Positions 57,193-64,000 of a DNA stretch of 64,000 bases are shown piece after piece; position 1 is the first letter of the stretch; each line of letters opens with the position of its first letter. Under the pieces are notes generated by a model. The model saw nothing but the letters and a program-made list of their open reading frames with translations. It was not told the origin of the DNA and made no database searches. Position numbers and translations under genes: made by a program. The DNA is from an uncultured Cyclobacteriaceae bacterium (GTDB taxonomy: Bacteria; Bacteroidota; Bacteroidia; Cytophagales; Cyclobacteriaceae), in assembly GCA_947492745.1 (NCBI GenBank), contig CANLOE010000017.1:16261-80260 (forward strand), read 5' to 3'.

Positions 57193-57579
57193 GGGACTGT
57201 TTTAAACTATATCCATTTTACTTTTCTTTCGAAAATTGCTGGCCCCTATACGGTCAGAAGGAACCTTCAAACTCTTTTTTGTGCTTTGTGGAGAAATAGG
57301 TGCAGGAGGGTTTTCTGTGTGTTTTTTGATTCACAACAGTCCTACGGAATTCGAACGGACAATACCCATCTCAAAATCAGCGTTTTATTCATCGCGACAA
57401 TTGCTTAAACCCAAATTGATCAATAGGATTTCGTCATGAGAACATAAAGGGTAATAAAATCAGTGATTTAGAAGGGGAGGCTTGGTGTATCACTAAGGTG
57501 ACGAAACTGCGCAGCGTAAAACTACTGATTTTGAAGCGGTTTATATTCGGAATAGGAAGGCTATCGATCATTTTGGGTT
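57193..57579 (-). repeat. Module B repeat with one element A end
   Basis: Position 57193 starts GGGACTGTTTTAAACTATAT, like the right end of element A. Module B runs 57408-57579 (172 bp), bounded by AACCCAAATTGATCAATAG and its inverse. No opposite GAGACTG end was found, so the element A part is incomplete. This module B is uninterrupted and is the empty-site reference for the nested copy at 63314-63656. Confidence 0.7.
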
Positions 57580-57950
57580 GAATGCTTCTCTTATTGTGTT
57601 ATATTAGTTGAAATCGCCTCAGGTAGCCTCGCCCTCATTGTCAACGATGCTGCGCTTAAAACTAGAATATTATATTTTGAAATGATCTGTGCCTAACAAT
57701 CATCCAAAGCCGGAATCAATTTTGGGGACAATGCGTCCCACTATCGAAGATTACCCACACGCCTAGTCCAGCCTCAAAATCGGCCCTGGCCCTACTCTGA
57801 AACTGCTGTCATGCCAAGTTACGAAAAATACACAGTAACGTTTTAAATCAAAAAAGATGATTTTAAATTTCGTAATTAAATTTGATTATGAAAAAAATAT
57901 TTCAAAACCTAAAAATTAACCTCTTAAAAATAAATTACTTACACCCCAAA

Positions 57951-57989
57951 GTTCAGTTCTTGTCTAGTTTTTTAAAAGTTTTAGTCTAG
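57951..57989 (+). promoter_or_regulatory. Shared PUL motif, two half-copies, upstream of GH86
   Basis: GTTCAGTTCTTGTCTAG at 57951-57967 matches the agarose susC motif in 16 of 17 bases. A second GTCTAG (57984-57989) follows 22 bp after the first (57962), about two helical turns. The distance to the GH86 start is about 113-135 bp. The rest of the gap 57580-58101 is A/T-rich with nothing else recognised. Confidence 0.6.
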
Positions 57990-58101
57990 TCAAAAACAAC
58001 ATAATTCACAATTAATTAACCAAAATTATGATTCACAACCGGTAAAAGTGACGTTTTGCCGGTTGATTAAACTATTAACACCTTAAATTAAATGTAAAGC
58101 G

Positions 58102-61100
58102 ATGGTAAGAAAATTTATGACGAGCATTCTGCTAGCAGGATGCGTACAATTTGGCTATGCGCAATCCGTAGAGGTTGATGTTAACGTGAATATTGAGCAC
58201 TCTGTAGGTGGCATATCGGATTTTGGCCGCGAAAGACATATTACAGCCCACTCCAATCTTTTTGAGAATGATTGGGAAGGGGAATTAGAGAAAGCAAACC
58301 AGTTACTCAATGATTTGGACGTGAGTCTCGGTAGAGATAATGGTACAGCTTCTTTTCTATTCAGATTTACTCCAGCTAGTGAAACCGAACCTAACACTTT
58401 TCATGAAGACAGTTTAACAATTGTGTTGGATTTTTGGAGAGAGGAATATCAAAGGCGTTTAGAGGACAGGGGGTTTTCTGCATTGAAAAGCAAAACGGGA
58501 AGTATGATTATGGGAACTAACCCTCATCCTACTTTCCCCACACTGTCCTATAACCACCCTAGTGGTTCGGTATGGGGCAAAGCGAATGGTAAAATTTGGA
58601 TTCCACAAAATATCGAAACCTCAGCCTCGTGGATGGTAGAATATTTAGACCAGTTTTTTGTTGATAATCTCAGCGAAGATGGTCAGGTACTCCCGGAGTA
58701 TTGGGAAGTAGTAAATGAGCCTGATTTTCTTTTGAATACAGGGAAGTTTATGATGTCCAGCTGGGAAGACATCTGGGAATACCACAATTTGGTAGCAGAA
58801 GGAATAAAAGGACGCCTAGGAAATCGTGCACCTAAAATCGGAGGCATGACTTGGGGCTCACATGATTTATTTGGCATGGATGCCATATCAAGATTTAAAA
58901 CTCCTTCATACGTAAATAGTTTTTATGGTAATACTCCAGCAGATGAAGTGGCCAAGGCTTATGCCAGAAGCCAAGTAACCTCTCCCTTTTTAGGTCAAAA
59001 TGCAGAATGGTTCCAGTGGGATGTTATGTGGAAAGGCTTTATCGATGCTGCTGGTGAAAACATGGATTTCTATGCTGTACACTTCTACGACTGGCCTGGC
59101 TATAACTCAGCAGGTTCGGGAATAACGCGATCGGGAGGACATGTAGAAGCTACTTTAGAAATGTTGGAATCTTATGACATTTCCAAATTTGGAACCAGAA
59201 AGCCTGTAGTCATCTCAGAATATGGTGCAGTGAATAACGAATGGGATTTCATCCCCCATGACACAAGGTATGATTGGGAGAGCCTAAAGCCTTTCAGTGC
59301 TATGCTGATGCAATTTCTGGAAAGACCTGACTATATCGAACTGACCATGCCCTTCACTCCTATCAAAGCAACATGGGGAGATAATGCTCAAGCACCCTAC
59401 CACTACAAGTTGATGCGGGATGATGATGGAGATGGCAACTGGGAATGGAGTGATTATATCAAATGGTTCCAGCTCTGGTCAGAAGTAGACGGCACCCGTG
59501 TGGACACCAAGGCCTCAGATCCTGATATCCAAGTCGATGCTTATGTAGATGGTAATGATCTGTTTCTTATCCTGAACAATCTGGAACCAAGAGAAAAAAG
59601 TGTAAACCTTAATTTCTTTGGAAATAGCCCCAATTTGAGTGGGGTAACTTCCAAGCATTTGTATCTCTCCGGTGTTCGCGACATTATACTGGATGAGACA
59701 AGTTTTAATAGTGCGCCTTCTTCATTGACTATCAGCGCTGAGGCTACCATGGTTCTAAAATATTCTTATGCGGGCAATGTCAATGTAAATCAGAATTCCG
59801 TTGAGAAGAAATTCTACGGAGAATCCGTAGGTCCTGGTGAGCGCGTTGAAATCAAAAATGGTGACAACACCTTTTTTGTTAATGGTGTTACTCCTCCCAG
59901 CAACCCTGGTCAAGCAGAAGCTATGCTGAAAGTAACGGTAAACCTATTTGATGCTCCTGATGATGAACTCGGTTTCTTGTCCATCAATAAATTTACTTTC
60001 AATGGTGTGGAGGTCGAGACTCCACTGGACTGGAGAGGTGACCTGCAAAAAAGAAGTAGGTGGTTCGGTGTTCTGGAGATTCCCGTACCTGCCAATTTGA
60101 TTCAGACCAATAATACGATTACGCTTGACTTTCGCCATGTAGGTCAAGTATGTATTGTCAATCTTGTAACTTGGGAGTTCGATACGGTACCCGGTAGAAG
60201 TACACCCATTACCGACCCGGGAACAGTGGATGTAACCGGTGTAAATATATCTCCAAATGCGGTTTCCCTTCAGGTGAATCGGACCAGTACATTATCCGCG
60301 ACAATAAGTCCAGCAAATGCCAGCAATAAAAATGTCACTTGGTCCTCCAACAACACAGCTGTGGCGACAGTGAGCGCTACAGGAGTAGTTACTGCTAACG
60401 CTCAAGGAACAGCGACGATTACCGCGACAACAGTCGACGGAGGTTTTACTGCCAATAGTTCGGTGACTGTTACCACCGTACCTGTAGGTGGAGGAACTCC
60501 GTTTGTTATCGAAGCAGAAGACTTATCCAGTACCAGCGGAAACTTTGATGATGCTTTTGCAGGAGGTCCCGGACTCGGTGCCAACATCACCAGCAGTGGT
60601 GTGAACTATGTCAATAGTGGTGACTGGATGGAATACGAAGTTAATGTAGCTACCGCAGGAACATACCTCATCGAATATATGATTTCCACACCTTCTGACC
60701 AAGCTCAAGTTCAATTTTTGGTCGATGGCAATCTAGCATCTACCACTAATGTACCCAATAATGGTGGCTGGGAAAGTTATACTGCATTGAGCGGTGGTAC
60801 GATAAACCTGTCAGCAGGTCCTCATATCATAAGAATCGTAGCTTCCGGAAGTAACGATTGGCAATGGAATCTGGACAAAATCAATATGAAAGTACCCGCT
60901 TCGTCCAGCAGATTGACCACATCGTCGGATACCGCCATCAAGAAAAAGATCAGTATCTATCCCAATCCCACAGAGAACATTATCATATTCGGTGGGGATA
61001 AAAAGTTGATCGAAAAAGTCAATATCTATGATATTCAGGGGGTAGAAGTAATGACTTTCTCTGAAAGTGGAAGTTTCATCGATGTAAGTAATCTACCTAG

Positions 61101-61167
61101 TGGGGTTTACACCCTTCAACTTGAAGGTGAAGAATTATATGAAATGCATCGCATTATCATCAAATAA
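58102..61167 (+). CDS. GH86 beta-agarase-like enzyme with Big_2, CBM6 and T9SS domain
   Basis: The 1021-residue secreted enzyme has a signal peptide ending Y-A-Q (21). In the GH86 barrel the acid/base is Glu206 (V-V-N-E-P-D) and the nucleophile Glu373 (I-S-E-Y-G-A). After beta-sandwich domains (to about 700), a Big_2 domain (about 713-793), a CBM6 (about 800-930; V-I-E-A-E-D start, D-W-Q-W-N-L-D-K end) and a T9SS sorting domain (from about 945; I-Y-P-N-P-T-E-N) follow. CBM6 modules of agarases bind agarose chain ends. The CBM6 and C-terminal parts closely match those of the GH16 enzyme encoded next. The likely role is extracellular depolymerisation of agarose. Confidence 0.93.
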   Translation: MVRKFMTSILLAGCVQFGYAQSVEVDVNVNIEHSVGGISDFGRERHITAHSNLFENDWEGELEKANQLLNDLDVSLGRDNGTASFLFRFTPASETEPNTFHEDSLTIVLDFWREEYQRRLEDRGFSALKSKTGSMIMGTNPHPTFPTLSYNHPSGSVWGKANGKIWIPQNIETSASWMVEYLDQFFVDNLSEDGQVLPEYWEVVNEPDFLLNTGKFMMSSWEDIWEYHNLVAEGIKGRLGNRAPKIGGMTWGSHDLFGMDAISRFKTPSYVNSFYGNTPADEVAKAYARSQVTSPFLGQNAEWFQWDVMWKGFIDAAGENMDFYAVHFYDWPGYNSAGSGITRSGGHVEATLEMLESYDISKFGTRKPVVISEYGAVNNEWDFIPHDTRYDWESLKPFSAMLMQFLERPDYIELTMPFTPIKATWGDNAQAPYHYKLMRDDDGDGNWEWSDYIKWFQLWSEVDGTRVDTKASDPDIQVDAYVDGNDLFLILNNLEPREKSVNLNFFGNSPNLSGVTSKHLYLSGVRDIILDETSFNSAPSSLTISAEATMVLKYSYAGNVNVNQNSVEKKFYGESVGPGERVEIKNGDNTFFVNGVTPPSNPGQAEAMLKVTVNLFDAPDDELGFLSINKFTFNGVEVETPLDWRGDLQKRSRWFGVLEIPVPANLIQTNNTITLDFRHVGQVCIVNLVTWEFDTVPGRSTPITDPGTVDVTGVNISPNAVSLQVNRTSTLSATISPANASNKNVTWSSNNTAVATVSATGVVTANAQGTATITATTVDGGFTANSSVTVTTVPVGGGTPFVIEAEDLSSTSGNFDDAFAGGPGLGANITSSGVNYVNSGDWMEYEVNVATAGTYLIEYMISTPSDQAQVQFLVDGNLASTTNVPNNGGWESYTALSGGTINLSAGPHIIRIVASGSNDWQWNLDKINMKVPASSSRLTTSSDTAIKKKISIYPNPTENIIIFGGDKKLIEKVNIYDIQGVEVMTFSESGSFIDVSNLPSGVYTLQLEGEELYEMHRIIIK

Positions 61168-61193
61168 TTAATGTATTACGTAAACATAAATTT

Positions 61194-61219
61194 AAAGCGG
61201 AGGGGTTACCCTCCGCTTT
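61194..61219 (+). terminator. Intrinsic terminator between GH86 and GH16
   Basis: An 11-bp perfect stem AAAGCGGAGGG with loop GTTA and then TTTTCTGTTTG lies 26 bp after the GH86 stop. The GH16 gene therefore probably has its own promoter in 61220-61324 or depends on readthrough; no copy of the 17-bp motif was found there. Confidence 0.85.
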
Positions 61220-61324
61220 TCTGTTTGTAGACCTTCCGAAAATGCGCCAAAGTTTATTTTTAACCAGAAAAGATAAATGACTTTTTCATTGCGCAGATAA
61301 ACAATCTTAAAACAATCTCCAAAC

Positions 61325-63142
61325 ATGGAAATGAAATTTTTAAAACTATCAGTGCTTGCGCTGAGCTGTCTACCATTGGTGACGAACGCACAAGAAAAAA
61401 AAGAGTGGGATAATATACCTGTGCCCGCTAAAGCAGCACCGGGAATGGTATGGGAATACCAAGATGCACCCTCTGATGATTTCAACTATAAATTCGACCC
61501 TACAAGATCCAGAGCCCATTTCGGAAAGGACAGAAAATGGTATAATTTCTACCATAATACATGGAATGGACCCGGCACGACCTACTGGCAACATGACCAC
61601 GTAGCCGTAGATGGAAATGACTTGGTCCTGCGAGCTTCCAGAAACTCCAATACAGCAAAATTCAACCAGCCTGGTGTCAGTGCCGGCTGTATTACAGGGG
61701 AGAATCGTGTTCTGTACCCTGTTTATGTTGAGGCCAGTGTCAGCGTGGCCAATATTGCCTTAGCTTCCGACGTATGGTTACTTAGCCCGGACGATACCCA
61801 AGAAATCGATATCATCGAATGTTATGGTGGTGGGGACAGTGGCAACGGTTTTTTCGCAGAATTTATCCACTTGAGCCATCACTCTTTCATCAGAGTTCCT
61901 TTTACGGACTACCAGCCCGGAGATAGAGATAGCTGGTGGGGAAGAAGTGATGTCGATACTTGGGGAGAATTCTCTTGGAACAATGGAGAGCGACAGTATG
62001 TTCGTATCGGTGTCAATTGGGTAGGTCCCAAGCAATTTGAGTACTATATCGACGGCGAGATGGTGAGAATCCTCAAGGATAAAGCCATGGCTACAAAAAG
62101 AGGTGATAAATGGCATTATACTTACCCTACCTTAAGTAATGGCCAAATCGTTAGGGATAGCGGCGGATTCCAAAAAACAGTAGATTTCGCTACAAGCAAA
62201 GAATTCTCGATGGAAATGTTGGATGATGCCAACAAGGCATCTACCGTCAGCGCTATCGACCCTTTCAGATACCAAGGTGGCAGAGGATTCACAAAAGAGA
62301 TGGATATCATCATCAATATAGAATCTCAAAGCTGGCATGTACAGGCAGGACGTACTCCTGACGACGATTTGTTGAAAGACGATACCAGAAACCAAATGAA
62401 AGTAGATTGGATACGCGTTTACAAACCTAAAGCTAGTGCCGACGCTTCCAATAATGGAGGAAACACCTCCTCATTGGTCATCGAAGCAGAAAAGTTCTCC
62501 GAGACAGGTGGGGCTTATGACGATAGTGCTTCGGGCGGTAACGGGTCAGGTGCCAACAAGGCTTCCAGAGCAATCAACTATGTCAACACAGGCGATTGGG
62601 TAGAATACGAAATTGAAGTCCCAGCTACAGGAACATACTCAACAGAGTATACGATAGCAACACCTTCCAGTGAGGCCGAGGTACAGTTATTGGTCGAAGG
62701 CAAACTTGTGTCGACTACCGCCGTGCCTAATACAGGTGGATTTGCGAAGTACTCTTCTCTAAAAGGTGACGATATCCAGCTGACTGCGGGTAAAAATACC
62801 ATTCGTATTGTTGCTTCAGGAAGTGATCTATGGCAATGGAACTTGGACAAAATCACCCTGAAACCTGTGGAAGGTTCAGCTAATAAACTCACTTCGATAG
62901 AAAAAACAGTAAGCGAGAAGCAAACCAGCATTTATCCTAATCCCGCTGAGAATATCCTTAGATTTATCAGTACTGGAAACACTATTGAAAAGGTAAATGT
63001 CTATAATCTACAAGGAGAAATGGTAATGACCGCTCCACTGAATGACAATGCATTGGATGTAAGCAAACTAAATACAGGAGTTTACATTTTCAAATTGGAA
63101 GGAAAGAAAATGAATGAAACTCATAGAGTTATCATTAAGTAA
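61325..63142 (+). CDS. GH16 beta-agarase-like enzyme with CBM6 and T9SS domain
   Basis: The 605-residue protein has a signal peptide ending T-N-A-Q (23); ATG at 61325 or 61331 would both serve. The GH16 jelly roll (about 27-375) shows the catalytic triad E-I-D-I-I-E with Glu160, Asp162 and Glu165, preceded by S-D-V-W-L-L-S. The sequence resembles agar-specific GH16 enzymes rather than laminarinases, but agarase and porphyranase cannot be told apart safely. A CBM6 (about 392-525) and a T9SS sorting domain (from about 535, I-Y-P-N-P-A-E-N) follow. It would attack agarose endo-wise outside the cell and feed the SusCD importer. Confidence 0.92.
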   Translation: MEMKFLKLSVLALSCLPLVTNAQEKKEWDNIPVPAKAAPGMVWEYQDAPSDDFNYKFDPTRSRAHFGKDRKWYNFYHNTWNGPGTTYWQHDHVAVDGNDLVLRASRNSNTAKFNQPGVSAGCITGENRVLYPVYVEASVSVANIALASDVWLLSPDDTQEIDIIECYGGGDSGNGFFAEFIHLSHHSFIRVPFTDYQPGDRDSWWGRSDVDTWGEFSWNNGERQYVRIGVNWVGPKQFEYYIDGEMVRILKDKAMATKRGDKWHYTYPTLSNGQIVRDSGGFQKTVDFATSKEFSMEMLDDANKASTVSAIDPFRYQGGRGFTKEMDIIINIESQSWHVQAGRTPDDDLLKDDTRNQMKVDWIRVYKPKASADASNNGGNTSSLVIEAEKFSETGGAYDDSASGGNGSGANKASRAINYVNTGDWVEYEIEVPATGTYSTEYTIATPSSEAEVQLLVEGKLVSTTAVPNTGGFAKYSSLKGDDIQLTAGKNTIRIVASGSDLWQWNLDKITLKPVEGSANKLTSIEKTVSEKQTSIYPNPAENILRFISTGNTIEKVNVYNLQGEMVMTAPLNDNALDVSKLNTGVYIFKLEGKKMNETHRVIIK

Positions 63143-63157
63143 TCCTACCGCTCCGGT

Positions 63158-63189
63158 CATACTAAGGTTTATAACAAAACCTTAGTATG
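63158..63189 (+). repeat. 13-bp stem-loop after GH16
   Basis: CATACTAAGGTTT and its exact complement enclose a 6-base loop 16 bp after the GH16 stop. No T-tract follows, so it may stabilise the 3' end of the transcript rather than terminate it. A true terminator follows 22 bp later. Confidence 0.6.
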
Positions 63190-63210
63190 TGAACCACGTT
63201 AAGGTTACGT

Positions 63211-63251
63211 AAAACAAAAAAGCAAGGGATGATCCCTTGCTTTTTTGTTTT
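63211..63251 (+). terminator. Bidirectional intrinsic terminator after GH16
   Basis: A long perfect stem (AAAACAAAAAAGCAAGGGA and its complement) with a 3-base loop. The GC part sits at the tip and A/T tracts flank both sides, so it can work on either strand. Confidence 0.88.
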
Positions 63252-63313
63252 CAATCCAGATCATGTTTGCCTTCATAGGTTGTTCATGAAACGATTTTCA
63301 TTGATTCCACTTC

Positions 63314-63656
63314 AACCCAAAATAATCAATAGCCTTCCTATTCCGAACATAAATTGCTTACAAGATAAGCGGTTTTACACTACGTACGTGCGTCACCTTA
63401 GTGATACAAAAGCCTCCTACCCCAAACCTCTGATCTTATTATACTTTATCCCGGATCATGCATTGAAAAATCTACTGCGGATCTAAATAGCTGCAAACCG
63501 GTCGTTGTACTACGTTTTTTGAATTCACCATAGCAGTGCTATGTTAAATCCAATAGAACTCCCTGATCTATGGATATGCAAACCCTCGTTACGAAGTTCC
63601 AACGCATGATCCGGGTTTATGCCCTCATCACGAAATCCTATTGATTATTTTGGGTT
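63314..63656. mobile_element. Module B repeat interrupted by module C
   Basis: The outer element is bounded by AACCCAAAATAATCAATAG and its inverse ATTATTTTGGGTT. Inside, at 63450-63615, is a complete 166-bp module C with ends CCCGGATCATGCATTG and CAACGCATGATCCGGG. TTTAT flanks module C on both sides (63445-63449, 63616-63620). Removing module C and one TTTAT leaves 172 bp, the length of the uninterrupted module B at 57408-57579, which has a single TTTAT at this point. Confidence 0.85.
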
Positions 63657-64000
63657 AAAGGAAACAAGCAAAGCATTGGCTTTCAACTCACTCTTCGTTA
63701 ACAAAAATCGATGCTAACACCACCACCCGCGCGATAGCTACTACTTTCTCTAAATTTTTCCCTGAACATTGAAACATCATTTGACGTTTGGCTCCGACTT
63801 TGATTCGACATAAACCATAGGCCCGAGCGTTGCTTCCAAAAAGACAAACACCGTACGAGCTAAATACAGCATACTTTATGAAACCTTTCGAAAAGCACAC
63901 ACGGTGACGAAAAAAAACAATCAGTGTGGAGTGTATACATTTGACTGGACAGTAAGAAAAGCTCAATAGGGTTAACTTACAGAAAGAATGAAGAAAACAA
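63657..64000. other. Window end, no confident gene
   Basis: No gene with a plausible start, length and codon use is visible. A minus-strand stretch near 63705-63830 (reading A-Y-G-L-C-R-I-K-V-G-A-K-R-Q, then N-L-E-K-V-V) faintly recalls the C-terminal end of IS transposases, which would fit with the repeats next to it, but the similarity is too weak to call. Confidence 0.25.

Noticed and set aside
63688..63966. Possible transposase C-terminus on the minus strand
   Set aside because: Only a short, weak resemblance; no catalytic residues or continuing frame could be followed.

Overview
The window is from a marine-type Bacteroidota (Cytophagales/Flavobacteriia-like; genus not determinable from sequence alone). 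The evidence is paired SusC/SusD genes, SPII lipoproteins followed by acidic residues, hybrid two-component systems with Reg_prop propellers, C-terminal type IX secretion (T9SS) sorting domains, and a TAnnTTTG-type promoter. Almost everything in it serves the breakdown of red-algal galactans (agar, porphyran or a related sulfated agaran).

Region 1 (1-28340) looks like a polysaccharide utilisation locus (PUL) for a sulfated agaran. It has three S1 sulfatases, GH3 and GH2 exo-glycosidases, a GH29 enzyme, one GH86 endo-hydrolase, a SusC/SusD/PKD-lipoprotein uptake set, and a full hybrid two-component system (HTCS) transcribed divergently from susC. A second, shorter HTCS-like protein ends the GH3-GH2 operon. 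It has lost the sensor half and every catalytic residue of the kinase but keeps receiver and AraC output domains.

Region 2 (29337-63142) looks like an agarose PUL. SusC, SusD and two surface glycan-binding lipoproteins form one minus-strand operon, with a TPR-membrane-LuxR regulator divergent from it. Two modular secreted endo-enzymes (GH86 and GH16, each with CBM6 and T9SS domain) lie on the plus strand, and another GH86 on the minus strand is paired with a 1338-residue secreted fusion of FG-GAP/UnbV repeats to a vanadium-haloperoxidase domain. An eight-gene minus-strand operon (GH2, zinc dehydrogenase, SDR, aldehyde dehydrogenase, enolase-superfamily cycloisomerase, aldose epimerase, RhaT-like permease, GH117) would release galactose and 3,6-anhydro-L-galactose (AHG), import a sugar, and take AHG to a 2-keto-3-deoxy acid. 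KDG kinase and aldolase are not in the window.

A 17-bp motif (CTAGACAA-n-A-nn-TG-r-AC) occurs in the same orientation upstream of three region-2 transcription units, and at one of them it forms part of a 30-bp palindrome. The gaps between genes hold several families of small non-coding mobile elements, some nested inside one another with target-site duplications that can be checked against empty copies. No tRNA, rRNA or CRISPR array was seen.
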